In this document: in pieces, positions 8,289 to 15,898 of the stretch
Numbering within the stretch: position 1 is the stretch's first letter
Layout of the letters: every line of letters starts with the position of its first letter
Origin: DASZTV01 sp035548125
GTDB taxonomy: Bacteria > Actinomycetota > Actinomycetes > JAFAQI01
Assembly: GCA_035548125.1 (NCBI GenBank)
Contig: DASZTV010000073.1
Coordinates: 62,001-126,000, forward strand
Direction: 5' to 3'
Length of the DNA: 64,000 bases
Position numbers and translations under genes: made by a program
Notes under the pieces: model-generated
What the model saw: only the letters and a program-made list of their open reading frames with translations
Told to the model about the DNA's origin: nothing
Databases searched by the model: none

Positions 8289-9149
8289 TCAGGTACGGCG
8301 GCGGCGGGCGCCTATTGCTGCTGCGGCGATCAGCGCTGCAATCACGACGCCGGCGATGACGGCTCCGGTCGCGCTGCCGCGACCCGAGGAGCCCGACGAA
8401 GCGGCAACGGAAGGCGAAGCGCCGGAAGGCGATGGGGAAGCGGTCGGTGAGCGACCGGACGCCACAGCCGCAGCGGCGGAGCCTGCGACCGTGCCGCGGG
8501 ACGCACCAGCGCGCGTTGCGCGACGGTGATGTCGAGCGGATGCGGACCGCGCGGTCGCGATCGACACGGTCGGTGTCGGATGGGTCACAGGCGTCGGCGG
8601 TCGCGTGGCATGACTGCGCGGAGTCGTACGAGCCGGCGACGGCGCCGGCTTCACCAGCGCCGCGCAGATGTCGGCGGCGGGGATGTTGTCCGGCCTCGGT
8701 GCCGGGTGCGCGCCGTTGTCGTAGGCCCACCCTTCGGTAGAGCGGTTCTCGGGCGCGTAGACGCTTTCGTTCTCGGTCGCATACGTCCACGCCGTACGGT
8801 CCGGTGCCCGGTGGAAGTAGACCCAGAAATGCGTGTCGTTGACCGCGCCGCAGCCGGTCTCGGGCAGCCCGTCGATCGTGCAGAGCAGGCCGTCCTTGCG
8901 AAACGTCAGCGCGTGGCCCGCGGCCTCCAGCACTCCGACCCCGGTGGTGCCGGGCTTGACGTTGACGCAGGTGTCGCTGACCGATCCGCCGATCGAGCGC
9001 GGGTCGACGACCAGCCCGACGCAGATCGTGCCGTGCGGCTGCGATGCCGCGGGCGACGCCGCCGCGACGCTGGTGACGATGGCGGGGCTAACACCCACCA
9101 CCGCCACCAGCAACGCGATCGATGCCCGCCGCAGCCGGGCGTATGTCAC
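8289..9149 (-). CDS. Secreted, membrane-anchored DUF4430 (transcobalamin beta-domain-like) protein
   Basis: A 286-residue protein with a signal peptide (positively charged start, hydrophobic stretch, AAASPAAS cleavage region). A globular domain of about 110 residues includes TGVGVLEAAGHALTF and a Trp/Tyr-rich HFWVYFHRAPDRTAWTYATENES run, typical of DUF4430. In mammals this fold is the beta domain of intrinsic factor and transcobalamin. A long Ser/Pro/Ala-rich stalk follows, then a C-terminal membrane helix and an arginine tail (GARRRRT), so the domain should sit on the outer face of the membrane. It begins with GTG 10 bp after the alpha/alpha-toroid gene and would share its cobalamin riboswitch. 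Cobalamin or corrinoid binding is inferred, not shown. Confidence 0.75.
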   Translation of the reverse strand: MTYARLRRASIALLVAVVGVSPAIVTSVAAASPAASQPHGTICVGLVVDPRSIGGSVSDTCVNVKPGTTGVGVLEAAGHALTFRKDGLLCTIDGLPETGCGAVNDTHFWVYFHRAPDRTAWTYATENESVYAPENRSTEGWAYDNGAHPAPRPDNIPAADICAALVKPAPSPARTTPRSHATRPPTPVTHPTPTVSIATARSASARHHRRATRAGASRGTVAGSAAAAVASGRSPTASPSPSGASPSVAASSGSSGRGSATGAVIAGVVIAALIAAAAIGARRRRT

Positions 9150-9159
9150 GGCGCGTCCG

Positions 9160-10266
9160 CTAGCACTTCAACCGGGGGGCGGCGCGGTGTGAGCCCTTCT
9201 TGTCGACCTGCGCGAGCGAGAGCCCGGCCAGGGCAACGCCGGCCTGGCTCGTCGCGAGCACCGTGGTCGGCAGCTCGTTGGCGCTGAGCGCGTTCTTCTT
9301 GGCCGCGAACGCGACCGCACCCCGACCGCTCGCCTTCACGCTGCAGCCGAGCTGCCGCGACACCAGCCACTTGCGTGCCTTCGCCCTGGCCGCCTTGTTC
9401 TTGCCCGCCACGAACGCCTCGATCGCGATCGCCGTCGAGTTGGCGTTGCCCGGCCTCCCGAGACTGCCGTTCGAGTGCTGGTGCGTGCGCAGCCACTCGA
9501 GGCTCGCCGTCGCGGCGGGAGAGCCGACCGCGAGCAGCGCTTGCGCGGCGTACGCCGTCGAGTCGACGTCGCCGCCGGCCTGGCAGGCGGTCGCGGCGTC
9601 GGACTGCAGCTGGCTGGGGTATCCGCCGTCCGGGCACTGCTGGCCTTCCAGGAACGACACGGCAGCCGCGTCCGGCTGGGCCGCAGATCCGGCCGAGGCC
9701 AGCGCGAGCACCGGCAGCGCCTGGCCGACCGTGGAGAAGTAGAGGAAGTCCTCCGGAGTGCCCGCCGCGTTCTGCTGGTACTCGCCGACCGCCGCGCCGC
9801 GCGCCCCCTCGGTCGCCTGCAGCGCGTTGACGAGGTCGACGCCGCCGAAGTCGGTGACCTTGACGTGCTGCGCCTCCGCGACGAGCAGAAGCTTGCCGAT
9901 CGCGCCAGGGGAGTAGGTGTCGCCCGACGTCCCGGCGTACGCACCGGCGTGCGCCTCGAGGTACGTCGTCGCCCGCTTGGCCGCGGCCTGCGCGACACCG
10001 GCGGCATCCATCGACAGGATCGCGTCGGCGGTCTCGCCGTAGTTGACGTAGGTGACGGTCTTGCCGTCGGACACGTAGCTGCCCGTGAAGTGGTCGTGGT
10101 GCTTGCCGACCAGGCTGCGCGCCAGGAAGCCCGCGGCGGCAGCCGAGGCGTCGTGCGTCTTGGGCGACTTGGGTGCCTTGGCAAGAGCGGTGGTGGGCAG
10201 TGCGAGCGACGCGACCGCGACGCCACTCGTGACTGCGATCACCGCAGATCGGCGGATCGGATTCAC
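9160..10266 (-). CDS. Secreted prenyltransferase/squalene-oxidase-repeat (alpha/alpha toroid) protein
   Basis: A 368-residue secreted protein. The signal peptide is NPIRRSAVIAVTSGVAVASL followed by a PTTALAKAP cleavage region. Repeated helical hairpins of the prenyltransferase/squalene-oxidase type follow, for example GGYPSQLQSDAATAC, DVDSTAYAAQALLAVG and NGSLGRPGNANSTAIAIEAF. The same alpha/alpha toroid forms the alpha domain of intrinsic factor and transcobalamin, and the beta-domain-like gene lies immediately downstream. The GTG at 10266 is chosen because the signal peptide starts there behind GAGAGGA; the in-frame extension to 10455 is the translated riboswitch. No catalytic DxDD or zinc ligands of real cyclases or transferases are evident. 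A corrinoid-binding role is inference. Confidence 0.75.
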   Translation of the reverse strand: MNPIRRSAVIAVTSGVAVASLALPTTALAKAPKSPKTHDASAAAAGFLARSLVGKHHDHFTGSYVSDGKTVTYVNYGETADAILSMDAAGVAQAAAKRATTYLEAHAGAYAGTSGDTYSPGAIGKLLLVAEAQHVKVTDFGGVDLVNALQATEGARGAAVGEYQQNAAGTPEDFLYFSTVGQALPVLALASAGSAAQPDAAAVSFLEGQQCPDGGYPSQLQSDAATACQAGGDVDSTAYAAQALLAVGSPAATASLEWLRTHQHSNGSLGRPGNANSTAIAIEAFVAGKNKAARAKARKWLVSRQLGCSVKASGRGAVAFAAKKNALSANELPTTVLATSQAGVALAGLSLAQVDKKGSHRAAPRLKC

Positions 10267-10299
10267 CGGTGGTCCTCTCGAGAATGAGGGACGCGATGT

Positions 10300-10470
10300 G
10301 GGAATCCCGCGACGACGCCTGCCGTCCGGGCTCCGCACCGCACTCCTCGACGGTTGTCTTGGGAGCCCTCGCCAAGTGCGGGCATTCCGACTCGTCCCGC
10401 CTTCGCGGGACCTACGGCTGCGGGTCAGTGCCGGACTTCGACCGGCTTCCCCCACCCTCGGCGATTGCGA
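10300..10470 (-). promoter_or_regulatory. Cobalamin riboswitch
   Basis: Read on the minus strand, the region contains GGGGGAAGCCGGT, CGAAGTCCGGCACTG and ACCCGCAGCCGTAGGT in order (about 10460 down to 10410). This is the conserved core of cobalamin riboswitches. A GC hairpin follows, then a B12-box-like GGAGCCCGGACGGCAGGC at about 10336-10318, which departs from the consensus. It ends about 50 nt before the GTG of the toroid gene. It should lower expression of the two-gene unit when cobalamin is plentiful. Confidence 0.78.
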
Positions 10471-10542
10471 GCCGATCGTCTCATAGGTTGGGGCCGTCGG
10501 CGGTGCCGACTCCGTGCATCACGGTGGGTGGGAGGTGGACGC

Positions 10543-10746
10543 GTGGCGTGGTTGTGGCGGTACGAGAACGCCGACGGGGGTGCGGTCGAGGCTGGTGAGC
10601 TGCCCGTCGAGTCGTTCCCGACGCAGGCCGACGCGGAGACCTGGATCGGTGAGGTCTGGCGCGAGCTGCTCGAAGCCGGGGTGAACCAGGTCACGCTTCT
10701 CGAGGACGGCCGGGAGGTCTACGGCCCGATGGCGTTGCGGGAGTAG
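10543..10746 (+). CDS. Conserved small hypothetical protein
   Basis: A 67-residue protein beginning AWLWRYENADGG and ending YGPMALRE. It is acidic, with alternating beta-like and helical segments and no membrane helix, signal peptide or metal motif. The GTG at 10543 is preferred because GGAGG lies about 7 nt upstream and the homologous-looking text starts with the WRYE motif; the longer in-frame extension runs into the riboswitch region. I recall similar short proteins in other actinomycetes, with no known function. It is transcribed away from the cobalamin riboswitch unit. Confidence 0.7.
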   Translation: MAWLWRYENADGGAVEAGELPVESFPTQADAETWIGEVWRELLEAGVNQVTLLEDGREVYGPMALRE

Positions 10747-10766
10747 CGCTAGGAACCACTGATTCC

Positions 10767-11297
10767 CTAGACCGAGTCGCCGCGCCGGACCTTCGGCGGC
10801 GGGCGGCGGAACCGTCGCGGCATCATCGCGCGCAGGAAGGCGTATGACGAGATTCCGCGCGAGCTCGCCGTACCGAACCGCTCGATCACCGCGGTCTTCG
10901 CGGCCCGACCGTGGCGGGCGCAGTCCAGGATGATCACGGTGAGCGCGAGCAGACTGCCCAGGCTCGCGAACTCCTGCACCGCGTGATTGGGCACGAAGCC
11001 GCTCAGGAACGCGATCAGGATCACGAGCATGAAGATCTGGCCGAGCGTGAAGCGCGCGTCGACGATGTCGCGGGCGAGCCGCCGCTCGGGGCCGGCGTCA
11101 CGAGGCGGCAGGTGCCGCTCGTCGCCGGTGCGCAGCGCCTCGAACGCGCGCTGCCGCTCCGTCCGGTTCGCCTGGCGGCGCGCCGCGGCGGCCTCCTTGC
11201 TTCGGCCGCCCGGGCTCGGGTTGCGCCGAGCCTTGCGGGCCTCGGATCGCTTCGGGGTGGGCCGACCCTTTCCGGTGTCGGGCTGCGGATCGGTCAC
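10767..11297 (-). CDS. DUF3043 membrane protein
   Basis: A 176-residue protein. The N-terminal 65 residues are highly basic (GKGRPTPKRSEARKARR), followed by the family motif LPPRDAGPERRLARDIVDARF. Two membrane helices lie around 85-105 and 110-125, and a short basic cytoplasmic tail ends the protein. This is the layout of DUF3043, a widespread actinobacterial family of unknown function. It has its own strand between two plus-strand units and converges on the 67-residue gene. From memory, M. tuberculosis has a membrane protein (Rv2206) in this slot. Confidence 0.85.
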   Translation of the reverse strand: MTDPQPDTGKGRPTPKRSEARKARRNPSPGGRSKEAAAARRQANRTERQRAFEALRTGDERHLPPRDAGPERRLARDIVDARFTLGQIFMLVILIAFLSGFVPNHAVQEFASLGSLLALTVIILDCARHGRAAKTAVIERFGTASSRGISSYAFLRAMMPRRFRRPPPKVRRGDSV

Positions 11298-11375
11298 GGC
11301 GGGGAGTCTACGAAGCCGCTTTCGCTCGCGGTGAAGCGCTCAGCCACTGTTCAGCATCGCGACTAGGCTGAGTCC

Positions 11376-12122
11376 ATGGGTATGGGTCGGCGGTTGTCTC
11401 TGATCGTTAAGGCGAAGGCGAGCAAGCTCCTCGACAAGCACGAGGACCCGCGCGAGACGCTGGACTACTCGTATGAGAAGCAGCTTGAGCTGCTGACCAA
11501 GGTGCGCCGCGGGCTCGCCGACGTCGCCACGAGCCGCAAGCGCATCGAGCTGCAGATGCAGCAGGTGCAGGCGAGCGCGGACAAGCTGCAGAAGCAGGCG
11601 CAGGACGCCGTCGCGCAGAACCGCGACGACCTCGCCCGCGAGGCGCTGACCCGTCGCGCCACGGCCAACCAGCAGCTCGCCGACCTGCAGACCCAGCATG
11701 CGCAGCTGCAGGCCGAGGAGGAGAAGCTCACCCAGGCCTCGCAGAAGCTGCAGGTCAAGGTCGACGCCTTCCGTACCCAGAAGGAGACGATCAAGGCGAC
11801 CTACACCGCCGCAGAGGCGCAGACCAAGATCGGCGAGGCGGTCGCGGGCATCTCCGAGGAGATGGGCGACGTCGGGATGGCCATGCAGCGGGCGCAGGAC
11901 AAGACCGAGCAGATGCAGGCCCGCGCCGGCGCAGTCGACGAGCTGCTCGCCTCGGGTGCGCTCGACGACGCGACGGTGTCCGGTGGCAAGGACGACATCC
12001 AGGCCGAGCTGGACCGCGGCGCTGCGAACACCGACGTCGAGCTCGAACTGGCCAAGCTCAAGGGGGCGCTGCCCGCCGGCAGCACCGCACCCGCGGTCGA
12101 GAGCGGAGAGGCGAAGTCATGA
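11376..12122 (+). CDS. pspA: PspA/IM30 family membrane-stress protein
   Basis: A 248-residue PspA/IM30 (ESCRT-III-like) protein. Almost the whole length is predicted coiled coil, rich in Lys, Glu and Gln, with the family N-terminus MGRRLSLIVKAKASKLLDKHEDPRETLDYSYEKQ. It should coat the cytoplasmic face of damaged membrane. It heads a four-gene cluster with pspAA, htpX and pspAB. The stop overlaps the pspAA start by 4 bp, indicating translational coupling. Confidence 0.93.
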   Translation: MGMGRRLSLIVKAKASKLLDKHEDPRETLDYSYEKQLELLTKVRRGLADVATSRKRIELQMQQVQASADKLQKQAQDAVAQNRDDLAREALTRRATANQQLADLQTQHAQLQAEEEKLTQASQKLQVKVDAFRTQKETIKATYTAAEAQTKIGEAVAGISEEMGDVGMAMQRAQDKTEQMQARAGAVDELLASGALDDATVSGGKDDIQAELDRGAANTDVELELAKLKGALPAGSTAPAVESGEAKS

Positions 12123-12397
12123 TCGTCCGGATCCTGGGCGAGGGTCAGCTCGACGTGCCCGACGCCGCGCTCGACACCCTCAACGAGCTCGACACCGCGC
12201 TGCAGGGCGCGGTCGACGCCAACGACGAAAGCGGATTCGAAACCGCGCTCGGCAACCTGCTCGCCAAGGTCCGCGAGGTCGGCACGCCGATCCCGGACGA
12301 CCAGATCGTCCCCTCCGAGCTGATCCTCCCGACGGCTGACGCGTCCCTCGCAGAGGTCAAGGAGCTGCTCACCGACGAGGGGTTGATCCCGGACTGA
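12119..12397 (+). CDS. pspAA: PspA-associated protein PspAA
   Basis: A 92-residue protein starting MIVRILGEGQLDVPD and containing LNELDTALQGAVDANDESGF, the pattern of the PspAA domain that accompanies PspA in actinobacteria and related phyla. It is acidic, soluble, and has no catalytic motif. The start codon overlaps the pspA stop (ATGA). It is expected to bind PspA or modulate its assembly; that role is inferred from conserved gene linkage rather than from sequence. Confidence 0.88.
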   Translation: MIVRILGEGQLDVPDAALDTLNELDTALQGAVDANDESGFETALGNLLAKVREVGTPIPDDQIVPSELILPTADASLAEVKELLTDEGLIPD

Positions 12398-12455
12398 TGC
12401 CCAGATCCACCCGACCTTGCTCCGCCTCGCTCCACCAGCCCGAGGGGGCCCAGTA

Positions 12456-13376
12456 ATGAGCACCGGCAGAATCAAACCGGACCGCCGACTTGCGGCCCGG
12501 ATGTCGTTCACGATCTTCCTGATCGGCGCGTTGTACGTCGCCGTGATGGCGGCGCTTATCGCCTCCGGCGTGAGCGCCGGTCCGGTCATCGTGATCGCGG
12601 TGATCGTGCTGTTCTGCCAGTACTGGTTCTCCGACCGAATCGCCCTCTACGCGATGCACGGCCGCATCGTCACGCCGGAAGAAGCGCCCGAGCTGCACGG
12701 TGTGGTCGACCGGCTGTGTGCGCTCGCCGACATGCCGAAGCCGAAGGTCGCGATCGCCGACACCGACATTCCGAACGCGTTCGCGACCGGCCGCAGCCCC
12801 AATCGCGCGGTCGTCTGCGCGACCAGCGGAATCCTGCGGCGCCTGGACAACGACGAGCTCGAAGGCGTGTTGTCCCACGAGCTGTCGCACGTCGCACATC
12901 GTGACGTCGCGGTGATGACGGTCGCATCGTTCCTCGGCGTCGCGGCCGGCCTGGTCACGCGCTTCATGTTCTACAGCGAGATGTTCGGCGGCGGGTTCGG
13001 CGGCCGCGACGATGAAGATCGCAACTCGGCTGGCGCGTTCCTGATGATCATGCTGGTCTCGATGGTCGTCTACGCCATCTCGTTCCTGCTGACGCGCGCG
13101 CTGTCTCGCTACCGCGAGCTCGCGGCTGACCGGTCCGGCGCGATCCTCACCGGCCGGCCGTCCGCGCTGGCTTCCGCGCTACAGAAGGTCACCGGCGACA
13201 TGGCCCGGATTCCGACTCATGACCTGAGAACGGCGGAGCCGTTCAACGCGTTCTTCTTCACGCCCGCATTGGCCAACGGCTTCTCGATCTCCTCGCTGTT
13301 TGCGACTCACCCGTCGCTCGAGCGCCGCCTCGAGCAGCTCGCCCAGATCTCCAACGAGCTCGGCCAGCCGGTCTGA
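12456..13376 (+). CDS. htpX: HtpX-type membrane zinc metalloprotease (M48)
   Basis: A 306-residue membrane protease. Two N-terminal helices are followed by the catalytic segment GVLSHELSHVAHRD with the HExxH zinc motif near residue 140. Two further helices follow, then the third-ligand region SRYRELAADRSGA with the conserved glutamate. HtpX degrades misfolded membrane proteins. The ATG at 12456 is chosen because the protein then begins STGRIKPDRRLAARM, typical of actinobacterial HtpX; the upstream in-frame stretch is low-complexity. Its position inside the psp cluster fits a membrane-damage response. Confidence 0.93.
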   Translation: MSTGRIKPDRRLAARMSFTIFLIGALYVAVMAALIASGVSAGPVIVIAVIVLFCQYWFSDRIALYAMHGRIVTPEEAPELHGVVDRLCALADMPKPKVAIADTDIPNAFATGRSPNRAVVCATSGILRRLDNDELEGVLSHELSHVAHRDVAVMTVASFLGVAAGLVTRFMFYSEMFGGGFGGRDDEDRNSAGAFLMIMLVSMVVYAISFLLTRALSRYRELAADRSGAILTGRPSALASALQKVTGDMARIPTHDLRTAEPFNAFFFTPALANGFSISSLFATHPSLERRLEQLAQISNELGQPV

Positions 13377-13390
13377 GCCCGGACAGATAG

Positions 13391-13969
13391 ATGGGTCTGC
13401 TCGACACCGTCCTCGGACGCAGCAAGCCGGCGAAGCCCGATCTCGACAAGCTGTTCGCGCTTCCCGGAGCGGCCGTGACGCTGCAGGCCGCTTCGGACCT
13501 GGTGCCGACCGGCGTCGGCTCGGTGTGCGTGAAGCCGGCCGAGGGAGGCGCGTTCGCCGGGCTGCGTGAGCAGATCCAGCAGCTGCTCGCCGTCGACGAC
13601 ACGACCGGTACGTCGAAGTACGAGGAGTCCACTGACTCCTTCGGGTTCACCTGGCTGACCCGGCGTACCACCACCGAGGACATCTCGGGGCTGATCACCG
13701 ACCTGCACGCGATCAACTCGACGCTGGACGCGGCGGGCTTCGGCGCCGCCCTGCTGTGCACGCTCGTCGCGTTCAGTGACGGCAAGGAGCCGGCAATCGG
13801 GCTGATCTACCTCTACAAGCGCGGCACCTGGTACCCGTTCGCGCCGACCGGCAAGGACAAGCGCGACAACATGCGCGAGATGAAGATCAAGGCGGACCTC
13901 GGCGACGATCTCAAGGTCGAGCAGGACCTGTCGCGCTGGTTCCCGGTCTGGGGAGCGCCCGGCCTGTAA
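13391..13969 (+). CDS. pspAB: PspA-associated protein PspAB
   Basis: A 192-residue cytosolic protein beginning MGLLDTVLGRSKPAKPDLDKLFALP, with FGFTWLTRRTTTEDISGLITDLHAINSTL and an ending VEQDLSRWFPVWGAPGL. This matches my recollection of PspAB, which is linked to PspA and HtpX in actinobacteria. It starts 14 bp after htpX and completes the cluster. Its biochemical role is unknown. It converges on the DedA gene with only 6 bp between stop codons and no visible terminator. Confidence 0.85.
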   Translation: MGLLDTVLGRSKPAKPDLDKLFALPGAAVTLQAASDLVPTGVGSVCVKPAEGGAFAGLREQIQQLLAVDDTTGTSKYEESTDSFGFTWLTRRTTTEDISGLITDLHAINSTLDAAGFGAALLCTLVAFSDGKEPAIGLIYLYKRGTWYPFAPTGKDKRDNMREMKIKADLGDDLKVEQDLSRWFPVWGAPGL

Positions 13970-13975
13970 CCGGGC

Positions 13976-14632
13976 TCAGCGTCCCGCGAGCTCGGCGTCG
14001 TTCTGCGCGATGGCACGGGCGGCGGCGCGCTCCCTGCGCCGCTTGCGGGTGTGCAGCGTCCCGACGATGACGACCACCAGCGCGAGGATCGCGAACGGCG
14101 CCCAGGTGAGCGTGGTGCTCACCGCGCTGAGCGAGGTCGAGAACACGTAGCCGAGCAGCACCGTGCCCGGTGCCCAGATCGCCCCGCCGATCACGTTCCA
14201 GAACAGAAACGTCCGGTAGCGCATCCCGCTCATGCCCGCCATCGACGGCACCATCGCGCGGAACAGCGCGGTGAGCCGGCCGAACAGCACGGCCTTCCCC
14301 CCGTGCCGGCCGAGGAAGTCGTCGACCATCTTCCAACGGTGTTCGCCGATCCACTGGCCGGCCCGGGACGCCCGCAGGGGCGGGCCGAATCGCTTGCCGA
14401 ACTCGTAGCCGACCGAGTCGCCGGCGACGGCCGCAACGAGGGCGATGACGATCATGAGCGGCAGGTTGAGCACCCCGCGCTGGGCGAACACGCCGGCGAC
14501 CAGCAGCGCGGCCTCGCCCGGGAAGACCAAGCCGGCGAGGAACGAGGCCTCGCTGAAGCAGATCACCCCGGCGATCAGGTAGAGCCAGGTCCCGACCGAG
14601 TCACCGATGCTGTCCATCAGGTGCTCGAACAT
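13976..14632 (-). CDS. DedA family membrane protein
   Basis: A 218-residue integral membrane protein of the DedA/SNARE-associated family. The family motif is visible as FGRLTALFRAMVPSMAGMSGMRYRTFLFWN, with the preceding FPGEAALLVAG re-entrant segment. Helices at both ends and an arginine-rich cytoplasmic tail (HTRKRRRERAAARA) complete it. DedA proteins have been linked to lipid-carrier flipping and membrane homeostasis. It faces the psp operon tail to tail. The substrate here cannot be deduced. Confidence 0.9.
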   Translation of the reverse strand: MFEHLMDSIGDSVGTWLYLIAGVICFSEASFLAGLVFPGEAALLVAGVFAQRGVLNLPLMIVIALVAAVAGDSVGYEFGKRFGPPLRASRAGQWIGEHRWKMVDDFLGRHGGKAVLFGRLTALFRAMVPSMAGMSGMRYRTFLFWNVIGGAIWAPGTVLLGYVFSTSLSAVSTTLTWAPFAILALVVVIVGTLHTRKRRRERAAARAIAQNDAELAGR

Positions 14633-14683
14633 CGGGACATCCTGTCACGCGAAACTGTGCGCCACGTGCGGCAAGATCGGCCC

Positions 14684-15874
14684 ATGCGTGTGATCCGCCG
14701 TGTCGTTCCCGGGATCGTCCTGGCCGGGTTGGCGTTGCCGATCACGCTCGCGCCCGCGCCGGCCCAGGCGGCGCCGGTGCCGGTCGGCCACCTCGCGTTC
14801 GTGACCGGCAACGGCGTACTCGACATCGTCGCGGTGATGAGCAACGGAACCACCACCGACCCGGTGAAGCTCGGCCCCGTCACCAAGGTCGCGAAACCCA
14901 AGACCGTGACCGTCAGCGGTCTGGTGGTCTCGGCCGACAAGGACTGGCTGGGCTGGTCGGAGCAGATCTCCGCGACCGGCAAGGACGGCGAGGTGCGCTA
15001 TCTCGGGTCGCGGGTCGTCGTACGCCACATGTACGACGGGAAGACGGCCGTCGTCCACGCCAACGCGGTGCTGCTCGGGTTCGCCGGGCACACGCTCGTG
15101 ACGACCGGCGCGTACAACAAGCGGCTCGTGATGAAGCCGACCCCGCACCTGGTCCGGATCCCCGGCAACGCCTACGCCGTCGCGACCTACCCGCACGGGA
15201 TCGTCGACGTGAAGTTCGTGGACCAGGGAGCCAAGGCTGCCGTCGACCACGAGCAGCTTCGGCTGACGACCTTCGCCGGACGCCACACCGTGCTGCACAC
15301 CTACGTCATCGGGAAGACCTACCGCAACGTCGGCGCCAACGTCGATGCGGTGAGTCCCGACGGCAGGAAGCTGCTCGTGGAGCGCGGCAACCACCAGGAC
15401 TTCGACGGGCTCGGGCCGAGCTCGCTGTTCGACACGTACTCGCTGCGCAGCGCGACGCACGCCCGCCACAAGCTCGGTCACTACGGCACCGACAAGGCGC
15501 AGTGGCGGCTCGCCGACGCGACGTTCGTGGGCGCGCACAACACGCCATGGCTGGCGATCCACAGCGCGCCGAAGAAGTCGCACTCCGGTGACTACTACGT
15601 GGTGCGCGGCTACGTCGTCAGCTACTCGCACGGGCAGTGGGCGCTACAGGACGACCACGGGATCGCAGTTGCCGGCAACTCCGACGGCTACGTCGTCGTG
15701 CAGGACGGCGAGTGGCAGCCGGTCCCGAACTCCGACGCCGGCGAGTACCGGCCGGTGCCCGGCGGTTTCGCGTTGTTGAGAGGGCCGCACGGCGGCCACT
15801 ACCTGCGCAAGGTGAAGGGCACTGAGCTGGTCTGGGTGGTGAAGCCCGACAAGAAGGCGCCCGAGGGCACGTAG
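14684..15874 (+). CDS. Secreted hypothetical protein, possible beta-propeller
   Basis: A 396-residue exported protein. The signal peptide runs through PGIVLAGLALPITLAPAPAQAAP. The mature part has repeated beta-strand-like segments with DG and DG/NG turns, including SADKDWLGWSEQ, SPDGRKLLVERGNH and NSDGYVVVQDGEW. This suggests a TolB- or WD-like propeller, but I recognise no specific family. It has no membrane anchor. It begins 51 bp from the divergent DedA start and precedes the glycerate kinase by 24 bp. No function is assigned. Confidence 0.7.
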   Translation: MRVIRRVVPGIVLAGLALPITLAPAPAQAAPVPVGHLAFVTGNGVLDIVAVMSNGTTTDPVKLGPVTKVAKPKTVTVSGLVVSADKDWLGWSEQISATGKDGEVRYLGSRVVVRHMYDGKTAVVHANAVLLGFAGHTLVTTGAYNKRLVMKPTPHLVRIPGNAYAVATYPHGIVDVKFVDQGAKAAVDHEQLRLTTFAGRHTVLHTYVIGKTYRNVGANVDAVSPDGRKLLVERGNHQDFDGLGPSSLFDTYSLRSATHARHKLGHYGTDKAQWRLADATFVGAHNTPWLAIHSAPKKSHSGDYYVVRGYVVSYSHGQWALQDDHGIAVAGNSDGYVVVQDGEWQPVPNSDAGEYRPVPGGFALLRGPHGGHYLRKVKGTELVWVVKPDKKAPEGT

Positions 15875-15898
15875 CACGGCGGGCGCGAGGATGGCGTC

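Noticed and set aside
9160..10455. N-terminal extension of the toroid protein to 10455
   Set aside because: The extra sequence is the translated cobalamin riboswitch; the signal peptide starts at GTG 10266.
14051..14683. Plus-strand extension of the secreted protein over the DedA gene
   Set aside because: It is antisense to a well-supported DedA gene; the signal peptide begins at ATG 14684.
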